From contig JAQCEJ010000009.1 of assembly GCA_027618475.1 (NCBI GenBank), positions 1 through 64,000 of the forward strand: DNA of 64,000 nucleotides. Direction: 5' to 3'. The position numbers and the translations under genes were made by a program. Positions 8,074 to 17,082 of the stretch are shown here, piece by piece (position 1 is the first letter of the stretch; every line of letters begins with the position of its first letter). This DNA comes from Planctomycetota bacterium. GTDB lineage: Bacteria > Planctomycetota > Planctomycetia > Planctomycetales > Planctomycetaceae. A model generated the notes under the pieces. The model was given only the letters and a program-made list of their open reading frames with translations. It had not been told where the DNA came from and did no database searches.

Positions 8074-8691
8074 ATGACCTCGACCAGCGCTGCTGCTCTC
8101 TTCACAACTATGCTCATTCTCGCGGTTGCTCCCGGACCAAGCGATTTTGCTGTCGTTGCGCGGGCCATTGCCGCCGGGTTCAAACAGGCGGCATTGATGG
8201 TCGTCGGAATCGTCATTGCCGATTTCCTGTTCATCGTGCTGGCAATTTACAGCCTTTCTGAAATCGCCGAGTCGATGAGCGGTTTGTTCACCGTCGTGAA
8301 GTATCTCTGCGGTGCGTATCTCATCTGGTCAGGAGTAACGGCGTTGCGGTCTCGGTCGGCGGAAACCAGCGCGACCGAGACGAGCACGAAGGGAGACGGG
8401 TTTTCCAGTCTCATCGGTGGATTCTTGATAACGCTGGGAGACCCCAAGGCCATCGTCTTTTACATGGGCCTGTTCCCCGCATATGTCGACGTCACAAAAA
8501 TATCCCTCGCCGATACGATCACGATTATGCTGATTGCCACCGTGGTGATCTGCAGTGTGAAGCTGACGTACGCCTATCTCGCCGGTCGGGCCAAGAGACT
8601 GTTCGAATCATCGGGGTTTGGAAAAACAATGAACGTCATCGCCGGTGTCGTGCTGATAGCAACCGGAGGGTGGTTGGTGGGGAACGGATGA
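8074..8691 (+). CDS. LysE/RhtB-family amino-acid exporter
   Basis: A 205-residue inner-membrane protein with about six hydrophobic segments. It matches the LysE/RhtB family of amino-acid and small-molecule exporters. The APGPSDFAVVARAIAAG motif near the N-terminus is the family signature (usual form PGP). GGFLITLGDPKAIVFYMGLFP in the middle corresponds to the conserved NPKxxLF region. The ATG at 8074 places the first helix at the very N-terminus. An earlier in-frame ATG would overlap the Fur-family gene. The substrate is not evident. It lies 44 bases after the regulator, so common transcription is possible. Confidence 0.88.
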   Translation: MTSTSAAALFTTMLILAVAPGPSDFAVVARAIAAGFKQAALMVVGIVIADFLFIVLAIYSLSEIAESMSGLFTVVKYLCGAYLIWSGVTALRSRSAETSATETSTKGDGFSSLIGGFLITLGDPKAIVFYMGLFPAYVDVTKISLADTITIMLIATVVICSVKLTYAYLAGRAKRLFESSGFGKTMNVIAGVVLIATGGWLVGNG

Positions 8692-9067
8692 GTCCGAATG
8701 TTGCCGTCCGAACGTACGGCACTCGACTTCGACCAATAAAAAAGGCGTCCTGAGTGACACCACCACTCAAGACGCCTATATCCCTGACACTGACGAGTAC
8801 GGGCCGGAACTCGTCAGCATGTCTTAAGAGAAATGCACGAACTGTGCCAACTTGAGAGCGGGGACAGAAAAAACGAGCCCGTCCTCTACATTTCTTCAAA
8901 TATGGTCGAAATACAAGGGGTTTTTCAGGAAGTTGAGACTAATCGATTTTCATTTACCTGAGAAAAAGTCACCGACGCAAACGCTATTGGAACACTTGAA
9001 CGTTGCAATTTGCGGCAGAAAACCATCAACGGTGATGCAAAACTGCACATGCCGAAATCGAACGGCA
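8692..9067. other. Intergenic region between convergent lysE-like and DUF1080 genes
   Basis: No gene is supported. The region holds a strong hairpin (described separately) and about 290 bases of AT-richer sequence on its right. Confidence 0.45.
8738..8776 (-). terminator. Rho-independent terminator reading leftwards
   Basis: A 13-base stem (8744-8756 with 8764-8776, one G-T pair) closes a 7-base loop, and six A residues at 8738-8743 give a U-run on minus-strand transcripts. It would stop transcription from the DUF1080 gene. On the plus strand it may also shield the end of the lysE-like gene, but no T-run follows there. Confidence 0.7.
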
Positions 9068-9796
9068 TCATGGAACCTGTACAGACAGATTGCGAAATTC
9101 GACGTCGTAGTTCTCGGCCTGAAAGGCAATGCGACCTGAAATTAACTCCGTCGGTTGCGACCGGCTGATGAGTTCACCGTTCAGGGAGACAGTCAGCCCA
9201 CCCGCTTGGCTTACGATTTCAACCTGGTTCCATTCTCCCGGTGGCAAGAGTTTTTCGAGACGAACCTCGGGAAATTCTTCGACAGAAACGGTCAAATCTT
9301 TGCGGCCGTTGACTTTGATCGAACCGGTTTCGGGATATTTCCCCTGCACTTCAAGGCATACCGGCCAAATCTTGTCGAGAGGATCGATATAGATGAGACA
9401 ACCGGTGTTCCCCATAAAGTCGGCAAGTGTCTCTTCGGACGTCAGGGGAGGAAATCGATACTCGTAACGGAGAATGAAGTCGCCGAATACCTTATTACTC
9501 GCAAAATATCCTTTGGGTTGGCCTGATGTTTTCCAGATCCCGTCGTTCAAGGTCCACGACGAATTACCTTCAGCCGGGAAACTGGTGAAATCGTTGAACG
9601 AAAGCGGGACAAACTCGCCATTCGTCGATTCCGCGGCGGGATATTGTTGTGCCGTCTCCCGTTCCGTATTCGCTCCTGCAGGTATGATTTTTTCTGAACT
9701 TTGCGGCGAGTCGATTGATGGCGATTTCACCTCGATCTCCGACTGAGCACAGCCGGAGAAACACAACGCCAGAACACACAACAGTGGAACACGCAT
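9068..9796 (-). CDS. DUF1080 (3-keto-disaccharide hydrolase-like) lipoprotein
   Basis: This 242-residue secreted lipoprotein has a signal peptide with lipobox CFSGC (Cys at 16). A Ser/Thr/Pro-rich linker follows to about residue 60. The rest is a concanavalin-like beta-jelly-roll: FNDFTSFPAEGNSSWTLNDG, then FGDFILRYEYRFP, GNTGCLIYI and PPGEWNQVEIVS. This order is typical of DUF1080, a family very expanded in planctomycetes and linked to cleavage of 3-keto-glycosides. Typical members read WxVxDGxL and xNSGxxxR at these places; here the second is GNTGCLIY. ATG at 9796 has AAGGA 9 bases upstream. The terminator at 8738-8776 probably ends its transcript. Confidence 0.82.
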   Translation of the reverse strand: MRVPLLCVLALCFSGCAQSEIEVKSPSIDSPQSSEKIIPAGANTERETAQQYPAAESTNGEFVPLSFNDFTSFPAEGNSSWTLNDGIWKTSGQPKGYFASNKVFGDFILRYEYRFPPLTSEETLADFMGNTGCLIYIDPLDKIWPVCLEVQGKYPETGSIKVNGRKDLTVSVEEFPEVRLEKLLPPGEWNQVEIVSQAGGLTVSLNGELISRSQPTELISGRIAFQAENYDVEFRNLSVQVP

Positions 9797-10858
9797 TGTC
9801 GTAAATCCTTATTGACCGAAATTTTTGGAGTGCGGGAGAGGGATAAGCATCATCTCGCCATTAACGCCAACATGCCTGAATACATCCCGTCGATTGAAAG
9901 CGGCACAGAAGTGAATTCGATGGCCCTATAGATAATAGAGAGCCGAACCGCAAAACATACGATCTGCCAGTTTTCCAGTCCCTTTCACTATTTTTTGACG
10001 ATTTCTTCGGCGGATCATACTCACGATACCAAGCGGGTGAACGAGATGAAACTCAACAGGGGCGCGAAGCACAACAGGGGGATTCGACATAACCGTCGAT
10101 CTCTACTGTGGACGGTACAACGTGCAGAAACGTCATCTCTTCAGCAGGTCTGTCAGATTTTCAGGTTTCTCTCCCTGTTGAGTTTGCCTCCGCCCAATTG
10201 GTTGTCGATATGAACATCAGCCGGTCGCAATGACACAGGGAAAAGTGCTCGCTGAATTGAGGATTGACGACGTTTTGCCAGGTTCGCCTGGAAAAACGAC
10301 TCCTCGCCGGTCCTGCCAGTTTTCAGAGATGTCTTCTCCCCACTTGAGGAAGGAAATCCTGCATGAAGAACGCCTCACCGTCAGAATTGGGAATTTCAGT
10401 CTTAGAGTGGTTAACGACGGAACTCCGCGAGGAGATCGACCGTCGACAAATTCACCGGCAGCAACCTCCGATGATGCGGCGAATGAGCCGACTTGTTTCT
10501 GCCAGTATCGCTGGGATCTCCATGGTCTGCCTGAAGTTGTTATACCCGTAGGCTCGCCAGCTCGAATTGCACCACGATTGACCTTAGACATGTTTCATCA
10601 CCCTCTGGACATCGGTTTTTCCGCCTGAGTATTCAGGAGGAAGCCGCTGCCAACCGGGTCATGAAACACGTTCACACCGTTGGCGAGTTCCCATGGACCT
10701 CCCCTGACAGATTCCCGACTCGCATCCCGCCCGAACGTCTCGCCTCGTCATCACTCCACCCTGCGGTTTTCGCCGGCTGGCATTATGTACGAAGGTTTGT
10801 TTCGGTCGACGATCGAGTTGAGATTCTGTGAGGGGAGTCTCCTTTTGAGAGAAAAGGA
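9797..10858. other. Long intergenic region before ftsW
   Basis: About 1.06 kb with at most one small gene (10363-10551, listed separately). Longer open frames on both strands overlap each other and have no recognisable family. It may contain gene remnants and the promoters for the DUF1080 gene and the ftsW run. Confidence 0.45.
10363..10551 (+). CDS. Possible small protein, unknown
   Basis: A 62-residue frame begins with ATG 8 bases after a good purine-rich site (AGGAAGGA at 10347-10354). The product has an amphipathic helix (SVLEWLTTELREEIDRRQ), a basic middle and a short hydrophobic end (LVSASIAGISMVCLKLL) that could sit in or on a membrane. No family is recognised. A longer frame in another phase (10230-10628) overlaps it. 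It could be a real small gene or chance. Confidence 0.35.
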   Translation: MKNASPSELGISVLEWLTTELREEIDRRQIHRQQPPMMRRMSRLVSASIAGISMVCLKLLYP

Positions 10859-12046
10859 ATGAGTCAGAATCTGGTCGTACAGGACTGGATCGAAGATCGC
10901 GGCGAAAATCTTTCGCCCGATGCCGCGGCGCGCGCCGGCGAACGGCACTTTTTTCTCTGCCTCGCGCTCGTGCTCGTCGGTTGTGGCATGTTAATGGTGC
11001 ATAGTGCGAGCATCACCAGCTATCCGACGGAGTTCGAACGGGTTTATCTGTCGCGGCATCTGACGTTTCTCGCAATCGGCTTGCCTCTCGCCTGGATCGT
11101 GTCGCTATTGCCGGCGTCGTTCTGGCGAACCTGGGCACCGTTCTTCTTTCTGGCGTCAACCGCACTGTTACTTTCGGTGCATATTCCCGGTTTGGGAACG
11201 CGCGTCAATGGTTCGCAGCGGTGGATTCGTATCGGCAGTTGGACGATGCAACCATCGGAGATCGCCAAGGTCACGCTCCCTTTGATGATGGCGTGGCAGT
11301 TAACCTGCCCGCGTATCCGGCGTTCGCGATCATTTTTCGTGCGTTTGTTTCTCGTCTGGCCGCTGCTGTGTGTTGCGCCGCTGATTGTCCTGCAACCTGA
11401 TCTGGGGACGACGTTATTTCTGGCGTTGAGTATGTTGATCGCCCTCTTCCTCGGCGGGTGGCCGTTGTCGTACTTTGTGGCAGCGACGTTGGCGTTGATT
11501 CCACTTGCCGGGACACTGCTGGTGCTCAAACCGTATCAATGGCAGCGAATCACCGGATTTGTGCAGACGTGGGTCGATTTCAATCAGGCCCCCTATCAGC
11601 TTAAACAGTCGCTCGTGTCACTCGGATCAGGAGGTCTGCAAGGAGTCGGCATCGGCCAGGGATGGCAGAAACTGAGCTTTCTACCGGAGGCAAATACCGA
11701 TTTCGTATTCGCGGTCGTGGGCGAAGAACTCGGTCTTGTCGGCACCCTGGGCCTCACCCTCTTATGGATCGGCTTTTACACGATGGGGCTGCGGATTCTC
11801 AGGCATCTTCCGCAACGTTCGTTCGCGGCAATCGCGGGAATTACGCTATTAAGCCAGCTGGTAATGCAGGCGGCGATTAACGTCGCCGTGGTGACTGCAA
11901 TGGTTCCTCCCAAAGGGATATCGCATCCGTTCATCAGTTACGGCGGCAGCAGTCTCGTGGTGTCGCTGGTCACGGTCGGACTGATTCTCTCGTTCGCGAA
12001 AGAAGAGAATCCGGCTGCCGAGATTCCGCGCGACAGCGACGACTGA
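10859..12046 (+). CDS. ftsW: Peptidoglycan polymerase FtsW (SEDS family)
   Basis: A 395-residue polytopic membrane protein with about ten hydrophobic segments, matching FtsW/RodA/SpoVE glycosyltransferases that polymerise lipid II. Signatures include GSQRWIRIGSWTMQPSEIAK, LQPDLGTTLFLALS, the loop LPEANTDFVFAVVGEELGL and the C-terminal PPKGISHPFISYGGSSL. These cover the conserved catalytic and fold-defining positions. FtsW is chosen over RodA because murG starts 14 bases downstream, the order found in dcw clusters. The ATG at 10859 is preceded by a purine-rich GAGAGAAAAGGA. In a phylum that lacks FtsZ the protein must work in a different division or growth apparatus. Confidence 0.9.
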   Translation: MSQNLVVQDWIEDRGENLSPDAAARAGERHFFLCLALVLVGCGMLMVHSASITSYPTEFERVYLSRHLTFLAIGLPLAWIVSLLPASFWRTWAPFFFLASTALLLSVHIPGLGTRVNGSQRWIRIGSWTMQPSEIAKVTLPLMMAWQLTCPRIRRSRSFFVRLFLVWPLLCVAPLIVLQPDLGTTLFLALSMLIALFLGGWPLSYFVAATLALIPLAGTLLVLKPYQWQRITGFVQTWVDFNQAPYQLKQSLVSLGSGGLQGVGIGQGWQKLSFLPEANTDFVFAVVGEELGLVGTLGLTLLWIGFYTMGLRILRHLPQRSFAAIAGITLLSQLVMQAAINVAVVTAMVPPKGISHPFISYGGSSLVVSLVTVGLILSFAKEENPAAEIPRDSDD

Positions 12047-12059
12047 TAGAATTCGCCCC

Positions 12060-13172
12060 ATGAACAACGGAAATCTCGCGCCAGGCTTCATACTTGCGGG
12101 GGGGGGCACAGGAGGACATCTCTTTCCGGGGATGGCCGTCGCTGAAGAACTGCGCCGCCGTGCCGCCGATGTCGCGATCGAATTCTGGGGAACCGAACGC
12201 GAACTCGAACGACGCATTCTCGCCGAACACGGCTGGACGCATCGCTGTCTGAGCGGCGAACCATCAACCAGCTTGCGTCGGCATCCGTTGCGCGTCATGA
12301 GTGGTAACTGGCAGGCGTATCGACAGTCTCATCGCTGGCTGAAGCAACACCCCCCTTCTACCGTAATCGGACTCGGTGGATTCAGCAGCGCACCGGTCGT
12401 GTATGCTGCGCAACGGCTGGGCATACCGATTGTGCTGCTCGAACAGAACACGATTCCTGGGCGTGCGACTCGTTATTTGTGCCGCTGGGCCGATGTTGTC
12501 TGTACGTCGTTTCCCGAGACGCAATCGTTTTTGAGAAACGGCTGCCGTGTCGAGTTGACCGGTAATCCCATTTCGAGCGAAATCGCGAATTTAACCACCG
12601 ACAGTCCATCGCTACCGAGCCGCCTTTTAATTCTTGGCGGAAGTCAGGGAGCCGCGGCGATCAATCAGGCAATGATCGCCGCGATACCCCTGTTAAAACC
12701 TCACCTGAAAGACTGGCACATCGTCCATCAGACCGGTGCTGCCGACGTCGACCAGGTGCGAGCGGCTTACCGGCAACACGACATCGCAGCGCGGGTTGAG
12801 GCATTTCTTTCGCCGATGTCCTTAGCCTATGCTGAGGCAGGCTGCGTCGTCAGCCGGGCGGGTGCGACCACACTGGCAGAACTGGCCTGCTGCGGAATTC
12901 CTGCGATTCTGGTACCCTATCCTCATGCCGTCAATCAGCATCAATTGCGTAACGCTGAATTTTTTCGCGACAATCACGCCGCAATTCTCGTCGAACAACG
13001 GGATGAGGCTTCGAACTTTCCCAACCGTCTGGCCGATCGGCTGATTCCCCTGCTGACGGACGAATCGCAACGAAGGAAAATGAACCGATCGATGCGTCAA
13101 CTCGCTTCCCCCGACGCTGCTGCAAACGTCGCCGATCTTGTCGTACAACTGGCGAAATCGTCGAAACATTAG
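12060..13172 (+). CDS. murG: MurG, lipid I N-acetylglucosaminyltransferase
   Basis: A 370-residue GT28-family glycosyltransferase that adds GlcNAc to lipid I at the inner face of the membrane, giving lipid II. The N-terminal GGGTGGHLFPGMAVAEEL loop binds the acceptor phosphate. GGFSSAPVVYAA and LLEQNTIPGRATR are conserved, as are ILGGSQGAAAINQ at the start of the C-domain, VSRAGATTLAELACCGIP and VPYPHAVNQHQLRNAE, which bind UDP-GlcNAc. Length is normal for the family. It follows ftsW at 14 bases and is followed 30 bases later by an SDR gene, so the three probably form one transcript. Confidence 0.94.
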   Translation: MNNGNLAPGFILAGGGTGGHLFPGMAVAEELRRRAADVAIEFWGTERELERRILAEHGWTHRCLSGEPSTSLRRHPLRVMSGNWQAYRQSHRWLKQHPPSTVIGLGGFSSAPVVYAAQRLGIPIVLLEQNTIPGRATRYLCRWADVVCTSFPETQSFLRNGCRVELTGNPISSEIANLTTDSPSLPSRLLILGGSQGAAAINQAMIAAIPLLKPHLKDWHIVHQTGAADVDQVRAAYRQHDIAARVEAFLSPMSLAYAEAGCVVSRAGATTLAELACCGIPAILVPYPHAVNQHQLRNAEFFRDNHAAILVEQRDEASNFPNRLADRLIPLLTDESQRRKMNRSMRQLASPDAAANVADLVVQLAKSSKH

Positions 13173-13202
13173 ACACGCATAAGAAGAAAATAGAGTACCT
13201 TC

Positions 13203-14222
13203 GTGAAAATAACCTCATCGGATACGATTCTCGTGACAGGTGCCACGGGCCTGGTCGGCAGCCACTTCGTTGAGAACGCGCTGTCGCTCCCCGCTCAGGT
13301 GCGAGCCTTGGTCCGTCCCGCTTCCGACACAACGCTGTTAGAGAGCTGGAACGTACCGATTGTCCGCGGAGAATTTCACGATGCCGAAGCGATCAAGGCC
13401 GCGATGCAGGAGGTGACGGTTGTCATCCATTGCGCGGCAAAAGTCGGCGACTGGGGATCGGTCGAAGAGTATCGACAGGTCAATGTCGCCGGTATCGAAC
13501 GGTTGATCGAAGCGGCACAAGCGACCGGTAGTCTTAAAAAGTTCGTGCAGATCAGCACGCTCGGAGTTTATCCCGCGCGCGATCATCACGGGAGCGATGA
13601 ATCGGTATCTCCCTCGGCAAGCGGATTTGACGGTTACACTCGCACAAAAATTGAAGCGGAAGAAGTCATTCATCGAGCGATTGACGAACATCGATTTCCC
13701 GCTGTGATTTTGCGTCCGGGGTTCATTTACGGTCCGCGCGATCGCACGGTTTTTCCGAAGTTGCTCGCAAAACTGCAAAATGGCATGTTCGCCTACCTCG
13801 GCGACGGAAAAAAAGTTCTCAACAACACCTACGTCGGTAACTTGGTTCGGGCGATCATTCTGGCCATTGAAAATGACGACATTGTCGGCCAGACGTTCAA
13901 TATTCGCGATGGGCGTCTCGTGAGTCGACGCGAATTCATCGCGTCGATCTGCGAGCAGGCGGGCTACCCCGTGCCGACGCGTAAGGTGCCAATGTCCGTA
14001 GCTCGACCGTTGACCTGGTTGATGGAATCGTGCGCACGATTCGCCGGAAAAAAAGAAGCTCCCCTCTTATCCCAGGCCCGGATCAAGTTTCTCGGCCTCA
14101 ATCTCGATTTTTCCATCGATAAAGCCCGGCGGGAACTCCATTACGAACCCGAATTCGACTTTCGAGACGCCATCGTCACCACAATGAACTGGTTTCGCGA
14201 TCACGAGATGATTCCCCGTTGA
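13203..14222 (+). CDS. NAD-dependent epimerase/dehydratase (extended SDR)
   Basis: A 339-residue extended short-chain dehydrogenase. The Rossmann motif is VTGATGLVGSH (residues 10-20). Next come VIHCAAKVGDWG and the catalytic pair within YTRTKIEAEE (YxxxK), then VILRPGFIYGPRDR. The overall pattern is nearest to the 3-beta-hydroxysteroid-dehydrogenase-like and NDP-sugar epimerase group; the true substrate is unknown. The start is GTG at 13203. It lies 30 bases after murG and could act on a sugar nucleotide or lipid in envelope synthesis, but that is inferred only from position. Confidence 0.85.
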   Translation: MKITSSDTILVTGATGLVGSHFVENALSLPAQVRALVRPASDTTLLESWNVPIVRGEFHDAEAIKAAMQEVTVVIHCAAKVGDWGSVEEYRQVNVAGIERLIEAAQATGSLKKFVQISTLGVYPARDHHGSDESVSPSASGFDGYTRTKIEAEEVIHRAIDEHRFPAVILRPGFIYGPRDRTVFPKLLAKLQNGMFAYLGDGKKVLNNTYVGNLVRAIILAIENDDIVGQTFNIRDGRLVSRREFIASICEQAGYPVPTRKVPMSVARPLTWLMESCARFAGKKEAPLLSQARIKFLGLNLDFSIDKARRELHYEPEFDFRDAIVTTMNWFRDHEMIPR

Positions 14223-14384
14223 CGAGTTTTAATTCGCAAGGGGAGAGCGGATCCCTCTGTGTCACTTTTGACGATATGCCCACCGTGATCGTGAACCGCA
14301 GACAGGTTTTCTTCGTTACAATGATCATGGTTCGACTTGCAACTATGCCCCGAGGACATAATTCTTCTTGCGCGAGGATGTCTG

Positions 14385-15452
14385 ATGACTGAAACTCCCC
14401 TTGAATCGGTTGTGCCCGGACCGGAACCGACTGCGGCAGAAAAATCGCTTGCCCATTATCTGTTTTATACGATCTCGCTCCCCGAACGAACGGTCCGCAG
14501 CACCGTCGGAATCGCCGCGGGAACATTACAAGAGGCGGCATCGCTGCTCGTTCCTTCGGCGTTTCAAACTTCGAAGACGTATGAAGTCGTCGTCCGCAAC
14601 TCATTGCGGTTTCTAACTGACGACGTCGGCGGAGCAAAACCGGCCGTCGATCCGAACGCTCAACCGGCACAAGACGATTACCTCGCCCGCAAGACCGTCG
14701 GCAACTTTCTCGACCTCGCGGGGTTGGCGACACTGCACCTTTCCCCCCTCTGGATGCTCGCGATCGTCAGCGACGTGGCATACGGTTCGCGGAGTTACCT
14801 CAAAGAACTCGCCCGCGAACTCAAAGAGCAGGGACTCATCGACGAAAACTCCACAATCAATCACGCCGAAGATCTGCTGACGGCGATCCAGAAATCGTCG
14901 GGGCAGGCCGCAGGACTCTTCGACACGCCGCCGTTATCGGTCGAGCAATTACGAAAAACGTTGAACGAAACCCGCGAGACGTTGTCGTCAACCGATGTCC
15001 GCAAGGTGCTCCCTGAGGGGGAACTCAACCGTTACTGGGAAGAACTCCGCCAAATCTCGCAACAGGAACACGTCAGCTTGTTGCACGTCGGCAGTGCGGT
15101 GACGATGCAGAGCCTGAAGCGCATGAAAACGATCACCCACGGCACGCTGATGGGGATACAAGTCGCCGGGGGACTGTTCAACCGCCATGTCGTCATGCAT
15201 TACTTCGAAGCGGTACAGACGATTCACAAGAAAGGCTTCTACTCCTCATTGTCCGAGTCGTATCAGCCGTATCTCGAAGGGGTCTGGAACAACTTTTCGT
15301 CGCAGAAGCTGACATGGACCGAACAGTTGATTCGCGGTCACTGGATCAAGTCGATCACATCGCTGTTCCGTCGGAAAGCGAAAGTCGCCCCGGTCCTCCC
15401 CGCTGAACCTCCGCCGGCCGATCCCTCTTGCCACACCGAGCCGATCTCGTAA
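14385..15452 (+). CDS. Conserved hypothetical protein, probably planctomycete-specific
   Basis: This 355-residue protein has no family I can name. A hydrophobic stretch lies near residues 110-130 (LDLAGLATLHLSPLWMLAIV) and another near 250-265. The rest is helical and charged. The C-terminus is Pro/Ala-rich (APVLPAEPPPADP). No signal peptide is seen, so it is more likely membrane-associated than secreted. The ATG at 14385 follows GAGGA (14374-14378) at 6 bases. A frame from 14337 would add 16 residues without a site. It sits between the SDR gene and a LysM lipoprotein gene in a plus-strand run, suggesting an envelope function. Confidence 0.7.
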   Translation: MTETPLESVVPGPEPTAAEKSLAHYLFYTISLPERTVRSTVGIAAGTLQEAASLLVPSAFQTSKTYEVVVRNSLRFLTDDVGGAKPAVDPNAQPAQDDYLARKTVGNFLDLAGLATLHLSPLWMLAIVSDVAYGSRSYLKELARELKEQGLIDENSTINHAEDLLTAIQKSSGQAAGLFDTPPLSVEQLRKTLNETRETLSSTDVRKVLPEGELNRYWEELRQISQQEHVSLLHVGSAVTMQSLKRMKTITHGTLMGIQVAGGLFNRHVVMHYFEAVQTIHKKGFYSSLSESYQPYLEGVWNNFSSQKLTWTEQLIRGHWIKSITSLFRRKAKVAPVLPAEPPPADPSCHTEPIS

Positions 15453-15502
15453 AATGCGGCCGTGCGAGAATTGAGGATCGAAAACTAAAGCCGGGGGGAA
15501 AA

Positions 15503-15865
15503 ATGATTCGCGGGGGCATGATCGTCTGCCTGCTGTTTGCCGGTTGCCAGTCGCAACTGGTCAACTCGGGGTCCGAGCATTCGCGGCCTCCGCAAGGACC
15601 GGCCTTGACGCCGCCAGGCACCAGTGCCGCTCCCCGCGATCAGGTGCCTCACATCCCGGCGACGGCCGTGCTGGGACAACCGCAAAACTCGTCGAGCGTC
15701 TCGGCGCGGCATTATCAGGTCGGCAATGGGGAAACGTGGGAGAGCATCGCCCGTCAATTCGGAGTCGCCGTCGATCGTCTGCTCGATGAAAATGGAAGAG
15801 AGGGGAGTTCCTCGCCCATTGTCGGCGACTGGATCGTGATTCCCTCCGCCGTGACGAACCGTTAA
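15503..15865 (+). CDS. LysM-domain lipoprotein
   Basis: A 120-residue exported lipoprotein. The signal peptide MIRGGMIVCLLFAGC ends in the lipobox LFAGC with Cys at 15. A Pro-rich linker follows to about residue 65, then one LysM domain (HYQVGNGETWESIARQFGV, then DRLLDENG and GDWIVIP). LysM binds the GlcNAc backbone of peptidoglycan, so the protein is probably anchored in a membrane and touches the wall. The ATG at 15503 is preceded by a G-rich site (GGGGGGAA). It ends 16 bases before the HIT gene. Finding a peptidoglycan-binding protein here agrees with ftsW and murG upstream. Confidence 0.82.
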   Translation: MIRGGMIVCLLFAGCQSQLVNSGSEHSRPPQGPALTPPGTSAAPRDQVPHIPATAVLGQPQNSSSVSARHYQVGNGETWESIARQFGVAVDRLLDENGREGSSSPIVGDWIVIPSAVTNR

Positions 15866-15881
15866 CGATAAAGGCAACGCA

Positions 15882-16370
15882 ATGACCGACTCGCTCTGGG
15901 CACCGTGGCGACTGTCGTACGTCAAGCACGATGACGAGAATCACAATCTTCCGAAAGGTTGCTTTCTCTGTCATTACTGCGATACGCCCGCCGAAGATGC
16001 CTCGCACTGGGTGATTGACCGCGGCGAGCTGACGCTCACCGTACTTAATCGTTTTCCCTATAACAACGGCCACCTGCTCGTTGCTCCGCTGGCTCACAAG
16101 GCAAGTCTCGCCGAGCTGACCGACGACGAAGCCTTCGCCTGCACGAAGCAACTGCAGCACTGGATTTCCCGGCTCACCGACCTGATGCACCCCGACGGTT
16201 TCAATGTCGGCCTCAACCTCGGAAGCGCAGCCGGAGCCGGCGTCCCCGGCCACCTGCACTGGCACATCGTCCCCCGCTGGAACGGCGACACGAATTTCAT
16301 GCCCGTGGTCGGAGATGTGAAGGTGATCCCGCAGTCGTTGCAGTCATTGTGGGATCTGCTGACCGGGTGA
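15882..16370 (+). CDS. HIT-family nucleotide hydrolase/phosphorylase
   Basis: This 162-residue protein carries the histidine triad HLHWHIVPRW (residues about 126-135), with the middle His as nucleophile. It has an N-terminal CFLCHYC that may bind zinc, and RFPYNNGHLLVAP, which is the nucleotide-binding beta-strand region of the branch acting on Ap4A or ADP-type substrates. Both features fit the AP4A phosphorylase-like HIT group (WxPWR N-terminus, here LWAPWRLSYV). The length is typical. It closes the plus-strand run that starts at ftsW. The exact substrate is undetermined. Confidence 0.9.
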   Translation: MTDSLWAPWRLSYVKHDDENHNLPKGCFLCHYCDTPAEDASHWVIDRGELTLTVLNRFPYNNGHLLVAPLAHKASLAELTDDEAFACTKQLQHWISRLTDLMHPDGFNVGLNLGSAAGAGVPGHLHWHIVPRWNGDTNFMPVVGDVKVIPQSLQSLWDLLTG

Positions 16371-16407
16371 GGAAAGAGATAGAGAGCGCAATGAGGTAAC
16401 ACGCCCC

Positions 16408-16694
16408 CGGGTGGCCCCGAAAAATTCGGGGCGGCGCTGCCGTACGAGGCCCCTGCAACATCGCTCGCAGGAAAGCGCAGCCGTCATCTGTTCGTTCGAC
16501 CCGTCACTTGGCGTTCAAACGATTAAAACATGATTAAGAAAAACCTCTGCGAACTCCGCGTTTCAGAAAAGGAGATAGAAGCACAGAGAGACAACATGTC
16601 GTCTTCTTCGACTTGATTATTTTTTGAAGTGATTGCCTCCCGATGAGCGGCCTCACACGGCTGCGCCTCCCCGATGGCATCAGGGCCGCCACGG
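16408..16694. repeat. MITE-like dispersed element, copy A
   Basis: The left end (16408-16444) and the right end (about 16656-16694) are imperfect inverted repeats built on GTGGCCCCGA and GGCGGCGCTGCCGT. The interior resembles that of 23416-23733 along its length. It contains no protein-coding potential. It appears to be a short non-autonomous mobile element or large BIME-like repeat, more degenerate than copy B (for example GGGCCGCCAC instead of GGGGCCACCC at the right end). Confidence 0.6.
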
Positions 16695-17082
16695 ATGAAT
16701 ACGGGAGTGTTTGCCCGTATAACATCAATCGAGGAGATCCTGATCGGTTAACTCGTCGACAAACAGGCAACGTCAGTGTTTCGTCGATTCAATTGCACTG
16801 TCTGTATGAGCACGATGAACTCCCTTTGAGAAACATCGAATTTGTTGACGGCTGATTTATGTACCCTGCTTGATCTTGAATTCCTTCCCGCTCCCCCTCA
16901 TAGTCTGTTATTGATTGCACGAAGGTACGGCCTCAACGATTGCTCTCTTCCTTGAATGGGAGAGGCATTTGCCTATTTTCTGATGTGCAATCGGTCATGT
17001 CTGAGCTAAGATGAGAATGACCTGTCCCGATATCTATGCTGGCGATCGCCGTCCCATGAATTCATTACTCAGGAAGCATTCG
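16695..17082. other. Intergenic region before the TPR-DUF1549 gene
   Basis: Nothing is supported except the ribosome-binding site AGGAAG at 17071-17076. The region must hold the promoter of the unit that starts at 17083. Confidence 0.45.
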
